NCBI GenBank assembly: GCA_918026815.1
Contig: CAKJVC010000090.1
Coordinates: 422,998-486,997, forward strand
Source of the DNA: Chalara sp. BL73
Taxonomy: Eukaryota > Ascomycota > Leotiomycetes > Helotiales
DNA: 64,000 bases
Reading direction: 5' to 3'
Part shown: positions 47,321 through 59,812 of the stretch, piece after piece
Position numbering within the stretch: position 1 is the first letter of the stretch
Layout: the number at the start of each line of letters is the position of its first letter
The notes under the pieces: generated by a model
What the model was told of the DNA's origin: nothing
The model's database searches: none
What the model saw: the letters and a program-made list of their open reading frames with translations, nothing else
Program-made: the position numbers and the translations under genes

Positions 47321-50153
47321 TCACAAAATGCCGTTGTTTTTCTGCGATCCTCTATTTGATTTTTTGTAGCCTGAATAAGCTCTAGCAAGCAAGTGCCGAG
47401 AAGCTAATCGATCAGGGTGTTCTTTGGTTTTTTTTTCTATTGCAACCGCATTGTTTAGCAACGTGATCGCTTGCTTTGTTTGTCCATCATACAAGTAAGC
47501 TCTAGCAAGCTCATGCTCAGAGGCTAAGCGATCAGGATGCTCTTCAGGGAATTGACTTTTTGTCCAACTGTAACATACTTCAAAATACCTAACAGCTTCC
47601 GTGATCCGTCCATCTACTAGCAGACATTGCCCAATCCGAAGCGCAAGCTCGTACTTTTCTTCTATATCAACATTTGTATTATTATAGAGCACAGCAGAAG
47701 CATGTGGGAGGTAATCTCTCCACAAGCTGTGATTTTCATATTCACTTGATGGAAACACCGCCTCCAGATGACAGATTGCTTTCTCCATCGTCTTTGTCGC
47801 AAGTCTTTCTTGTTCAATCCATATTCGCGTTGCTAATTGAACCAAGCTGTGCATATCAAAGGTCTCGTCACTTCGTTTAACTAAAAAAGAGAACCCTCGC
47901 AGCGTGCCGATTGCATTCATCATCTCTTCATTGGAACCTAACCTCGGTAGCAAAGATTGCGGTATGGCTTTTGGCTCGATGCAAGACCTAAATGATAGTA
48001 AGTCTGCAGCAGCGCTATCGCATTTTCGGATTTGTTCAAAAGATACGAGCCAGGTCGTTACTACGGCGTTCAGCGAGCCTTTATATCGCGTATTATCGGG
48101 AAACTGTCTGTTTAACAAACGTACCATATCTTGTTCTGTACCTCTTAACAATCCTAAGTATTCTGCAATCGAAATCTGGTTTCTGTTCAAATAAGCAGCC
48201 GCTTGCGTGATTGCCAAGGGAAGGTGAGTGAGCTCGCTGAGGAATTTCTTTGTTGACACGCTGTCGCGGAGCAGGTCCTTTCGAAATATCGACGTCTCCA
48301 ATAAGCTTTCTGCCTCTTGTTGACTCATCTCATTCAACTCAACCATGCCGCTTACCTGAAAATCTACTGCTACATCGCGATACCGTGTAGTAAACAAAAT
48401 CAGGCCACTCTCGCTGTCCGGAATATAGTCAACAATGCCCACACGAGTGTCTGAAGTTCCCCGAAGCATGTCTACATCGTCGGCATTGTCCACAATGAGG
48501 AGCCATCGTCCGGCTTCCTCCGAGCTTAAGTATTGTTGAACTGATTGCATAAGATTGGCATTGTTTTCTCTGCGAATACAAAGCTTTTTGCCATTTCCGT
48601 ATATGTCTGTTCAAAACTCGCATGGCTTATTGCCGGCACCCAAAGATAGAGAAGTTCGGCTTGTTCTCTTTTACCCAGTACGCAAAATTTAGGGCGATTT
48701 GCGTCTTACCAACTCCGCCTAGTCCTATAATAGCAACTTTTGACACTCCTGTATAAAAACATTCGTTTCAACGTGTCTAGTATCTTCTCTCGGCCGATAA
48801 ATCGTTTGTTCCTAGGGAGTGAGATGTGAAAGGAAGGCAGAACAGCACGTTCTTTATTAGTGTTAGCAGCCATTACACAGTACATTTCAGCTTCTCGTAC
48901 ACTAACTTTGAGATGCCCCGTCAGGTTCGCTTGCACTTGTTGCCGCTTGTGTCGCAGTAAGAGTTGTCGTGGGTCGCTCCTCTCGCGGCCCGTTTCTATC
49001 TTGATCAAGCTCCATACTGCGCATAAAGAGTCTGAGAACGCCAACGATGGCGCGATATCGTGGGGTTCGATCGCTGCATCTTGCCATCTGCATATGATTT
49101 GCGTCGATGCTTTCGACCGTTTCGAGGGAACTCGGCAGATCAAGCTTTGAGGAAAAGTCGCCTACCACCTATTATCATGAATAGGTCAATACTAATCGAA
49201 CAAGGTACAGCTCAGCTCCAATATCCTACCTTGTTATGCAGCCCTTTCATGCCCGATATTCCTCGTGCCTCCTGAAATGAATGGATTTTAATTCGAGAAT
49301 GGTCTGCTATAGTCTTGAACTCTTCGTGGATATTGTCTAGAATCTCGCTGTGAACCTCAAGTGTCGTGATGATGCCTTTGTTCGAATCTTGCAGAGCTAG
49401 GCGGGCAAAATTGGACGCAATCTCGCCCCATGGGGCAGATCTACTCCCTCGATGCGGCGTGCCCAGAAACACGATGGATTTCGTGCGTGCACGGCAAGCA
49501 TTCGATCGGCGGATTGCCTATGGCCGTATCAGCATCGGCTACCATGATTCTAAGATTGCTGCAACCCACGTCTTTGACGATAATGCCGCCAAGACTGTGT
49601 ACTACAAATATGATCGGATCCTAATGTTGTCAATCTAAGCATATTGCTAGGATACTGTAGCTGTTTATGCGCTTACTTCATTCTCGATTTCCCGCTCAAC
49701 ACGGACGGCCAGGTCCCGGCCATGCTGCGATACGCTGTTCTGGTTATTCGCCTGAAAAAGCCCACCGATCACGTCCGCATTATAGCCGTACGTCCATACC
49801 CTTGCCTTGGGGAGATCTTCTATAAGGAAATCTTCAGGCCAAAACACCTTGGCAGATTCGTCTACGCTTGTTTTGTTGTTGGTAGTCGAGGTTGACGACT
49901 TGTGCTTGAAGAAGGATATGATATTTCGTTTGCTTCGTTTCGCGGGTTCTGCATTGTTGCTAATCGCATCCTGGCTGTTGTCCTCCCACGTGTGTCTTGG
50001 ATGTCCCCTCAAGCCATGTACGAAGAGGATGCTTGCATCAATTAGTTTGAGAGGATTTGCATTGGAATTGATCTCGCACTTAGCTCGGTACGGCCCGTCT
50101 CCAGCACTGTCAGTACTAGTAAGTTCCGTAAAGCCAATACGATGGATCAGCAT
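47321..50153 (-). pseudogene. Alpha/beta-hydrolase-NB-ARC-TPR NLR-type gene, decayed, copy B
   Basis: Counterpart of 27519-30330 with the same domain order: hydrolase from the ATG at 50153, NB-ARC and TPR. Here the LGTPHRGSRSAPWGE segment (49,212-49,472) joins in frame with the upstream SIV residues, which copy A breaks. The T run before the P-loop is one base shorter, yet still out of frame, and 6 bp encoding two residues in the TPR part are missing at about 47,428. The shifts between NFSIF and WVPA and at the A run downstream are the same as in A. So part of the decay, or of the error pattern, predates the copying. Confidence 0.8.
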
Positions 50154-50998
50154 GTCTGAGCTAGCCCACTATGATAATAGTGGAGCCGCCATCGCAAGTG
50201 GGGAGGAAGCTTGAAACTCGACAGTGGAGATGAATGACGATAACCTTACTTATCGTCTTGACACAAGATGGCTAAATTTACCAAGGTTCTCAGCATTGGT
50301 GCCTGAGGCTGAAATGGACAACAGGCCAAATGTAGTTGGCATCATATCAGTGATGAAGGGGTACCTGAGGAATGGAGTTTGTAGCGCTTCTAGAACGGCT
50401 TGACTGACCAGGGGTTGAGGTTGCGGAGAGGCGATTCCTGGTTGAGTAATCAGGAGGAATCCAATACCATTTGTAAAGATGAGGCTACAATCCTGTGATT
50501 ACTCTGGTACCTGTGCAAGTCGGCCGAAAAGTATCCGGTAGTCATCTGGAGATGATCGGAAATTCTTTATCAGTCATGCATTATGGCTTGACATGCACAT
50601 AAGCCGGTTGGGTGAATTTGATTCTGCCATTATGTTCCACAAACTGGTTGATATCACCTTTGCTAGACGTTCCTTGAAGTTTGATTCGGCACACAACACC
50701 AACTAATTTCGATGCATACACCCAAAAGACAGAAACCGTTCTGTTTCACCAATTGACAGAAGTCAATAGCAGAGGCTTGTACCCTGACTCCTAGCCATCT
50801 CATGATATCGTCGTCCAAAAGCTCTACCCGAAACAGGGGCCATGCCAAACTGAAGGAAACTAACCGATTTCGGCCCCCAGTTTTTTCTCATCTTTCGCCC
50901 TTGACAGAGAGTCGAATTCTGTTACCCTCGAGGTAGCGTCCTCTCTCTCCTCTCTCTCAAAATAATAATCACAATCTGCCGCTATGTCAATGAATAAT
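50154..50998. other. Interval in copy B, no supportable gene
   Basis: Counterpart of 30331-31175. The 98-residue minus frame seen in copy A is broken here by a one-base loss at about 50,455. A CT repeat of slightly different length lies at about 50,940-50,958. Confidence 0.35.
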
Positions 50999-51557
50999 CG
51001 AGAAATATCGCCCTGATATTCGTTCATTTGTCGATATCTACAAAGACATCCACCAGTATCCTGGACTCTCATGTTTTGAGTCGCGCACGGCATCTGTGGT
51101 GAAATTGGACTTGATGTCATGACTTGTATTGGAGGACATGGAGTGGCAGGTGTCTTGAGGAACGGACCTGGGAAGACTACCTCTCTTCGTGCTGAGCTGG
51201 ATGCGTTGCTGATTGAAGAAAAGACTGGTTTGTCATACGCAAGCAAAGAATGAATGAGGGATGTGGCTGGCCGAGAACAACCAGTCATGCACGCCTGCGG
51301 CTACGATATCCGCACTGCGTGTGTTCCGGCTACTGTGCAACTGTTGCACTCAGCCGCGAAGGAATGGCCTGGTACCATCCTTGCAATCCTTCAGCCTAAT
51401 GAAGAGATTCCTGGAGGAGCTCAAGCGATGATCGGCGATGGCCTTTACGAAATCTGTCCCGTTCCACATCGTGCTTGCGCAACACGTTGGAATGTCGAAG
51501 GCAGGTTTGGTCGCCGTGAGAACAGGACCCGTTTACCAGCCTCTGATTACATTGATA
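50999..51557 (+). pseudogene. M20D amidohydrolase remnant, copy B (5' half only)
   Basis: Contains the same pieces as copy A from IYKDIHQYPG to about ENRTRLPASDYID, with the same internal TGA and the same altered HACGYDIR metal site. It ends abruptly at 51,557, where unrelated sequence begins. A 267-residue open frame (51254-52057) crosses the boundary, so its first third is amidohydrolase and the rest is foreign; it is a chance chimera rather than a functional enzyme. Confidence 0.75.
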
Positions 51558-52375
51558 CTAGCAAATTACGGCTTGCCATAAAGCCTGAGGCTGTTATTGC
51601 GAAAAGCTTACCTGTTGTGTTGCCTTGTATACAGGAGACCAAAGCTGCGTGGGGCGCTGCGGGCTGGAAATTCAGGCCATTGACTTGCTCTCACATGATA
51701 TGCAGGCTGAATATCAAAAAGTACCTTTCTGGCGATGGAGCAACAAAAGTCAGCGCTATCAGCGAGAGCCGGAAGAAGGTTGGCAACCTGACCTGCGGTT
51801 GTCCTATCCTTGTCTTGGGCCTTTGCATTGGGTACAAGTTTTACGCCACGAAACCCGCGGTCATGGTCCCAGATATTGGAATACATATTCACTCGCAGCT
51901 CCAGAGAGTGATCGACTTCGGACAGGAATCCCTGGTCCTCGATCGTGCTGCTACACAGCCTGCGTTACCATTTGGACTCGCTAATTCGCCATGCATTTGG
52001 CGATCCGGTAAAGCATGGGTGTTTATGTTTGGAATGGCAACACAGCATGAGCCGTGACCGTGCCACCCGGACCTGAAATAACAGCGATTTGACTGTGCAA
52101 AGCTATCAGGCATGCATCATTACGATAACTTCACTCTTGCATTTTATTTCGCACCACTGTGCTTGCATGGGGCATTTGTTTCTCCAATTACGAAAGAGGC
52201 GGCCTTAAATGATTAGTGTAGGGCTCGCGGCTTGGGGCTCGAGTGTTCTTGGTTCTAGTTCACTATCTTAAATACCCACTTTGGATGAAACCATGGATCT
52301 TGGTACACTCGTGGAAATAATCCACCCGTGTACCCACGCGGCTCAGCAAAAAAAAAAGCTACTGCGCAGTACCTG
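51558..52375. other. 818-bp block private to copy B, origin unknown
   Basis: This replaces the 3' half of the amidohydrolase remnant present in copy A. It contains open frames in two registers of the plus strand (51,558-52,057 and 51,625-51,984), one with KFRPLTCSHMICRLN and the other with HDMQAEYQKVPFWRWSN, but I recognise neither. An A run lies at about 52,348-52,358, near its right end. There are no obvious terminal repeats. Confidence 0.6.
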
Positions 52376-53091
52376 TAAGGCGACTCTCCTGTACTGTAAT
52401 GTATATGTAAGTACTGTACAGCACAGCACAGACTGATGTGTGCGCCTAGCCCCTACATATGCTCCTAACTACATTTGACAATAAACTATGAGCCCCCTCG
52501 TATCCCTCCTTAAATGCTTATTTGACACAACCTCCATCCACTTCTCCTCCCTCAACAACTCACAGTTCACTTTTTGCTTTTTGTCCCACTGTTGCTGCCT
52601 TTCGGTGATTCTAGTCTTGGTAGTCTGGTGTGTCTGTGACTTATCGTCGACAACCGTGTGGTATCTTGGGTACAGCGTCTCAACACCTTGTCAGATCTTA
52701 TCAACCTCCTGGGTACTTATGTTGCAGTCCGCAAAGTTCGACCCTGCAAAAGATAACCACAATTGATTAATGTGTTCTCCAATAAGCTATCACCAAACAG
52801 ATAGGCTTTGGCACCGTTCTAGTTCAACCGCACAAACCCGTCAAAGCACCGAGCAATCCAAAATAGTGCCAATTCACAGCCCTTGGACGACAACCCTTCA
52901 TCTCGCTCAGAGTTGTTTGTAAGCTCTGTGTTGAATTGTGTTCACCATCGTGATATATTTCTTCACAGAGCTCTTAAGTTTCGGGTTATCTGCCATCCGA
53001 ATCAGCATTCTCCGCAGACTCTGGTTTATATACTTCACCGTAAGTGCTTCCAACCAAGCTAGCTCAGTCACCTCTATCAATTATCCTCAAT
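52376..53091. promoter_or_regulatory. Upstream region of the low-complexity protein gene, copy B
   Basis: Counterpart of 32362-33064. The stretch 52,441-52,480 differs from copy A in several bases beyond homopolymers, close to the edge of the private block. Confidence 0.35.
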
Positions 53092-54059
53092 ATGGTCTTC
53101 GGCAAAATCAGGCAGGCAAAGCAGCAAGCCAAGGAGCATAAGTCAAAGATTGCAGAGAAGGAGGAGGCCGCGGCAACCAAGCCACCTTATAAACATGTCC
53201 CTACGCATGCAGCTGTTGACGCCTTGAGTGGTGCACCTTCGACATGGAAGGCGTTTGATAAGACGAGAATCAAAGAAGAAAATAAGCCGGAAGAGTCAAA
53301 TTGCATTCAGTCGGACGCACAGTACCCTATCCGCTGTATCCCACATGCACCAATCTATATCCTCTAGTTCCCGCCATCTTCCTCGGAACAGCAGCTATAC
53401 CGGCTACAACTCTGCTTATTTCACCGCCGGCGAGAGCAGCTCCAGACCTGTATCTTACTATGAGCCTGCTTATAAACGGCACAAGCCTTCAAGAGGAACT
53501 TCTTTCTTGGATTCTGGAATAGGACCCAGTCCACTGGGTGGTAGCCCAACTCAAAGTGAGGGTAAGAATATAGCACTGGTGGCATGGTAACAATTAACGG
53601 ATTATATAGATATTTCTTCAGGAGCCCCCAACAATGGCAGCAATTATGAGAAAGCCGCTTCAACATCCTCGAATTCATCCGACCACCTGGAAATAGCTGC
53701 AACAAAGGTGTTATCGAAGCCAGCTCAAAAAGAAGAGAAGAAGGAAAGGTCTAGTCTCTACCCAAAGCTTGGACCTGAGCTCCAGAAGCCGGTGGTATTA
53801 AACAACTCCATGCAGGACTGCACACAAATCAAATCGCAAATTAGGCGAAGCGCCCATTTCTGATGAGCCTCTGCCGTACAGAGCACCTCCTAAGGTGGCG
53901 CCTATGGTTTCAGCAGAGCCAAAGAAGAAGAGATGGAGCCTCATGGGCAAGAAGCACGCCCCCGATTACCACCTAAGCGCCTTTGCCATTGCAGCATGGA
54001 ATGCCAGGGACTCAGTCGCCCACGAGTTTGCTAGTGCCGCGAACCATGTTTTAATATAG
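53092..54059 (+). pseudogene. Uncharacterised low-complexity protein, copy B (frame broken)
   Basis: Counterpart of 33065-34045. Exon 1 is shifted by an extra C at about 53,287 (AAGCCGGAAG), giving an early stop at 53,367. In exon 2 the A run at 53,726 keeps the frame that copy A loses, but 14 bp are missing at about 53,817, with a further base lost just after. Neither copy is whole as given, and each carries what the other lacks. Confidence 0.55.
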
Positions 54060-55459
54060 GCGCATGCATATCCCGACTGAGCGATCGTGAAACACATTCT
54101 GGCTAAACACAAAGCATGGGTACATGGAAACCTGCATATACTCATCTTGGCTGTACCTGCGTCATATCCTACGTTCCACAACTTAACACCTTATCAAATC
54201 TTTACATATGCCACAAAATTCACTCGTTATCATGCCACACCGAGGATGGCATACTTAATCAAGGCATTCAAAGTTCACCATCAATTTCTATACATTGTGC
54301 GATTTAAATTTTCTTATTGTCTGGAAGCGGGCGGGGAACATTAGACCAGGGAGATAGGATCATATACAAGGGAATCCTCGAAGGATTGGAGTTTTAACTA
54401 GACAGGCTTGGTCCTTATTATTTTATGCAGAGCTGGTTCTTGGTGCGGGCGAACTGGGGAGAATTGGATAAGGATTTGAGGTCACGAGTCTCCTTTTCAA
54501 AAACACGACGCTAGTCCCGATTCTCGGGCACATCTGATATGGGGAGGGCATTCTTGGATATGTCTTATTACACTGAGGACAGCGCATCGATGCGGAGGGG
54601 ATCAAAGCTGAATACAAACGCTTGATTTTCTCAGATCTCACCATTTACACAGCCTGCTCATCCAGAATTGAAGCTGATACGAGGACCGTACATCTCGTCT
54701 AACGATTGCAATCTCCAGATCTTTCACATCCCAAATTTAATCTCCATAACCCTTGCCCATGCCATACCAGATCCGCGTCATCAGGATACCAACGCAATCC
54801 CCGGATCTCCAGCTACTGTGAGTAATTCTAAGCCCATCTGTAGATCTGTCGATCTTCCACAAAAATTTAAAATAAAGCTCGCACGCACACACCCCACCTG
54901 CAGGCCGTGGCCGGGATGTGGGACCTTTGGGCACCCACAAGGTCTGGAATGCACGTGTGATCGCTGCTCGACGCGCTGAGAAGGAATTAGGGTTTGGTGA
55001 AACGTGGGATTATTAAAGTTTGGCGTAACATGTTTGAAATGAATGTGTTTGGCTGGGTGACGGTAGAGCGGAGGCGGCCGTGTAAAAATGAGCTTCGGGG
55101 ATCACACGTGATGTATATACAGCACTTGCTCGCGGGAGAAGGACATTTGTGAGACCGCCCGTTTTGAGAATTGTGATCTGGTGGAATGGGCCGGTCTTCT
55201 GCTCATTGGAGATTGCGCACTTGTGTCTCACGCGGATATTGGAGGAGCATGATGTTTTCCAATGATAATTTCGAAGCTCTCTGGCTGGCTTCAAGGCACA
55301 GGAACATTCCGAAAGCGTTTGGGTGGCATTTGAAGCTTTGGAGTAAGAAGTGCTCAAGGCAGAGGTGCCTGTAGCAGCTGGTTTATGGTTTTCACTCTAT
55401 ACAAGCCTCGTACTTACGAAGCAACATCACACTTGCAAGATTGCATGAGCAATTCTTCT
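54060..55459. other. Interval in copy B between convergent genes
   Basis: Counterpart of 34046-35445. No gene is supported. It shows clustered differences from copy A at 54,895-54,945 and 55,141-55,208. Confidence 0.4.
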
Positions 55460-56626
55460 CTATTGGTCCTGACTCAATCTAACCAGCAAATCCACCAATT
55501 CTGGTGTGCTCTCTGGGTTGGTAGCGATAGACTCGAGGCTCTTATACATGGTTTGGTCGGTCTCCGTAACTTTCCTCAGCAGCTTTCTCAAGTATGACAT
55601 CGTAGGAGGGCTGATTTCCGTGAAACTCACAGCCTCTAGGAATTCAGCAAAGAAGTCTATGACTGTGATGTGCATCAACATATCCTCTTCTTTGTTCACC
55701 ATATGCGCAGCCGCAAACCACAATAGCCCCGCTTCTTCAGCTCCTAGCCCATAAGCAGCTTCAATATCCGGGAACTTGCTGTGTGAAATTGTAGGAAATC
55801 GAGAGCTGCAAGTCGCGGCAGGACTCTGAGGAGTCGTGCTTGAGCTAGAGACTTCTGTCGCTCGTCTAGTTGGCCAACCTCTATGCCTGTCGTCTTAGAA
55901 CTGCAAAGATCAAAGATAAGTTCGTAGACTTCACGGTCTTGAAATATCCGACGCCAGAGTAATCCTTGGCCTGGAGCTCTATTCGAGGTAATCTCCATAC
56001 CATTCATCCTCCTGTCGATAGTCCTCTGATCACAGTCAACAGCAAGCAGCTCACCCAGCGCAATAGTTGCCTTCTCTCCGACTTCTACATACGGCGTACT
56101 CAACCAGGTACGAATGAGTGCCTCGACTACGCCTTTCATTATGGAAAGAATCGCGGTGTCGCTTGGGCTACGTGAAGCCTTGTCAATTACCGCGATGCCG
56201 AGGATGTTTACAGACGGAACAGGTGACTGGAGAGTTTGAATGATAGATTCTTCAGAGGCGAGAGAGAGTGCTTGAGTAAACTGGATAGGCTTAAGGAGCT
56301 TCAAGGTGAGGCTGGCTAGGACGGTGGGATCTTTGCCATAGCGGCTCAAAATTTGGACAAGCTTAGGTAGGAAGCGTGGAATCAGTGCAGATATGTTGCC
56401 ATCTACATGGTGTTAGCACATAATTATAAGAACAACGATCTTTGCTATGCCCTTAAAACCTTGAAGCTAAGAATGGGGGACTAAGACATGAATGAAGAAG
56501 CAGCTTACCGTTCAACTGCAATTCAACTTCATCGAACAATTTAGCATTCAGAGGTGCTTCTGGATCTTCAGAGAGCTTCTGGAGATGCTCCTCCAACTCT
56601 TCTAGGCCTGTAATTGTGGTAGCCAT
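55460..56626 (-). pseudogene. PSMD5/Hsm3-like chaperone, copy B (one frameshift)
   Basis: Counterpart of 35446-36613, with exons 56509-56626 and 55460-56402. One G is missing from GTAGGGAAATC near 55,794, which shifts the frame about two thirds through the protein and splits it into a 201-residue and an 87-residue open piece. A single homopolymer loss in an otherwise identical gene fits a consensus error as well as a mutation. The intact copy A sequence shows what the family looks like. Confidence 0.7.
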
Positions 56627-57253
56627 CACGTTCTCTATGAGGCCGGCTAAGTTTTGACTAGTATTTCGTAGTGCTGATTCGATTCAGATAATCCCAGATG
56701 AGACCTATCGATAAGACATGAAGAATCGGCACTGCTCAAATGAATGAAATAGACGTAGCTCTATACCTTGACGAATTGGCCATGGAGTTTAGATTTGTGT
56801 GGTAGACATGGGGCAAGGTAAATACTCGTAATCAAGGGAGCCTAGATGTCTAATATCAAGAGATTCGCTCAACCCAATTGAGAACTGCTAGCGCAAGCTC
56901 TAGCACTGAAAGCTGGATCAGGTCGTAAATTCACCTCGTGACTTGGATATTGGAGGTACCGTAAATATACCGACAAAAGCTGGGACGGTTTTAGAACAAT
57001 TAAATGCCAAGCCTTTACGTTGTGGCTAGCGGCTAGATGCGGGGCTTGCGGCCGCAATAGCTCAACCCCACGATATTTTATTTCTGTGTCACAACGTCTG
57101 ACACGCTCAATCGTTCTAGATCGATGTCTGTTATGTCTCTGCTGGTTCCTTTTCGTAATTGGGATTGTTGAATAGCCTATCCTCTAGAAGCTTATGGTTC
57201 AAGGTACTAAAGCTCGTGGACTTGAACAACACAAGTAAAATTTACAAAACGAA
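56627..57253. promoter_or_regulatory. Divergent promoter region, PSMD5-like and Rpc31-like genes, copy B
   Basis: Nearly identical to 36614-37240. No gene and no assigned sites. Confidence 0.45.
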
Positions 57254-58235
57254 ATGTCTGGCCGAGGAGGGAGAGGAGGGAGAGGTCGCGGCGGGTTGGT
57301 GCTCAAGGGGCGACCTTTGAGTACGACAAGGACGCAAAACTGGATGATAAACCAAACGAGCTGTTTCCGGTCTGTTTCCTGTCTACCAATATCCACTCTC
57401 GTAGCTAACCAATTCACAGAAACACCCCAATCTCGTCAAACCGCGTGCGCCGAGCGACAATGAGGCTCGAATACTCCGCAACCACCTTGCAGTCCAATCC
57501 ACAGTCCACTTTGGTCCCCTGTACACCGATCCCACGCGGCGCGATCCCGATGCTCCAGCATTGACTTTCTCCGAAGACCAATTTAACAAGCAATACGGGG
57601 TCAATTCCAAGGCTGATTTCGATCCGTTTTCCGCGGCTGATAAGTATACCAAGAAATTCATTCGACCGAGGCGAACCCTGCCTGATCTGAAGAACGGGGT
57701 CAAGCTTGACAAAGACATGTTTCCCGAGGAGCTGTGGGACGTGCTGGGCGGCGAGGCCGGAGAGAAGATCAAGGCAGATATTGCTAAGGCTCAGGCAAAG
57801 AAGGCAAATTTTCTAGGCATGTTGCCCTTGGAATTTGCGTCTCTAGAACTTCCTATGTTGCCTCCACACATTGCCGCAAAGATCATGCCCAAAGACCGTG
57901 CTTTCTGACTGTATACCAGATGCAATGGACCGTGCCAGGGCGACCAGCGCAGACAAAGAAGACACCAAGACCAGTACGATATTGGATAGATTGGCGGAAG
58001 AAGAAGAACGCGAAGGGGAGGACGATGACGACTCGGACGCTGCTGATGAAGAGCCTCAAGATGATGATTTCGAGGACGATGAAGATGGCGGCGATTATGA
58101 TGCCGAGCAGGTATGTGTTTACCGTCCTTTCTCTTGTTTGTTGCGCAAATGCTTACATGCTCCTTCTGTAGTACTTTAACGACGGCGAAGGAGACGATGA
58201 CCTCGATGGTGACGGTGGGGGTGACGACTCATTAG
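57254..58235 (+). pseudogene. rpc31: Rpc31-like RNA polymerase III subunit, copy B (frameshifts)
   Basis: Counterpart of 37241-38221 with the same two apparent shifts (after the glycine/arginine-rich start and at the end of the conserved centre). In addition the last codons differ: GATGACTATTAG of copy A reads GACGACTCATTAG here, which moves the stop out of frame. The conserved centre (57,420-57,908) is identical in protein to copy A. Confidence 0.7.
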
Positions 58236-59812
58236 GGAGCTTTTGTCACGTTTGTCAATGCCGGCAAGAAACTATGGTCACATAGGAGTTGTATATCGCA
58301 AAACAAATATTTCTTACATCTGAAGTTAGCGCGGCGTTAAGGGAAGATACCAATGAATTGAATTGCTCCCCCAGCGCTAGAAGTTTTGATATACCAAGAA
58401 AGCTAAGGCTTCGTGGGTAGTTTCCTGCGATTGATACGTCGCCCTTTTCCAAGCTGTTTAGGTAGATATATTGGCAGGGCATAGAAATAGCACCCCTCCA
58501 AGGGTCCCAGGTCAACGGGAGGATTAGATAGTTCAGGTGAAATTTACAGCCGAGGGAGCTCCAAACCAGGATTAAGCATGCCATATTGTGAAGTAAAAGG
58601 CTCCCATCGTGGTACTCGAACCATAATTTAAAATACCTTGAATCGGCTGTATTCCATTTCAATAACATAATCTTTAACACGAAGACACTCATTTCTACTA
58701 ATATTTTCCTCCAAGAGGCACGCATCCTCCGGGTTTCCGTCACTACATAAGGATGTTATCCTCAGCTTAACTCAACCCCAACAGAGGCAGCGAGAGCCTC
58801 AGCCTCGGTTTATTGATTTTGATTCAACCAACAAGGCGTTAACACATCGCACAAAAGACCGCCAAAGATCGGTCGCATGATATCCCCTTTCGAAACCCCA
58901 AACCGACCCCCTTCCCGTACCCTCAAATCTCTCACGAGCCATCCAATATATACGCCTCGAGATGGCACACCACCTACTTTTCCTTTATAAGAAGCCAACG
59001 GCTAGAACATACGTCGCCACCCTAAAAACACCAAAACATCCGTGGCCGTTCCGGCCGACACCTTCAAAATCCACGAGATATTTGGGTTCCCGAGGCCGGG
59101 ACCCGTAAATATCGAGCCACTGCGCGGACGTCCATCACGCCGTACACAAATCGAATTGCCGGCACCCGTACCCTCCCCACCAGCATCATCACCAAATCCG
59201 ACCACTCGCCGCGGCTATGCTCCCAAGTCCGGCCCTACAGCCAGGACCAAAAGCGGTGGTTTTGCCGTCAACACCCTAAAAGCAGAAGAGCGTTGCCTGC
59301 CATCACAACGCTTTTGACAATCATATATTCTAGACCATCAGCCCGCTTTAGATGTATTGAAAGCCATGGCCACATATTAGCTTTACATTACTTGACTCTC
59401 TTGGAGCCCAATCAGTTTTTGTAAGACTGATCAGATGCTGAGATCACAATGAGGTGAAATGACAGCCTCGTCAAAGTACTGGATTGTTTAGCACATGAAA
59501 TGAAGAATATTATGTTCTAGACTGTATTTCAGCTAGTGGTGAGTTGCGAACTTTACCGCCACTTCACTTACCAAACTTACAATTGGAAATTATAGGAGTG
59601 AGACTGGTTTTCTTTATAGCAAACAAGAGAGTAGGTGATAGAAAAGATCATATATCTATACTGGTGTTCATATACAAGTATATGTCTCTTTACATCCGTA
59701 ATTTTCCTTAACCCAAAATACCATTCGAATCAAAATTCCTCTCTAAACATCTCCTACTTCATGAATATGCAAATTCATGCTAAAAATCAATAGGAAACTC
59801 TCCGGGCCTTAT
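58236..59812. other. Interval in copy B, no firmly supported gene
   Basis: Counterpart of 38222-39797. Here a minus frame at 58255-58743 is open for 162 residues because two one-base differences from copy A fuse two short frames. It has no domain, so I do not call it a gene. Confidence 0.35.

Noticed and set aside
58255..58743. 162-residue minus frame in copy B
   Set aside because: It is open only because of one-base differences from copy A, where it is split, and it has no recognisable domain.
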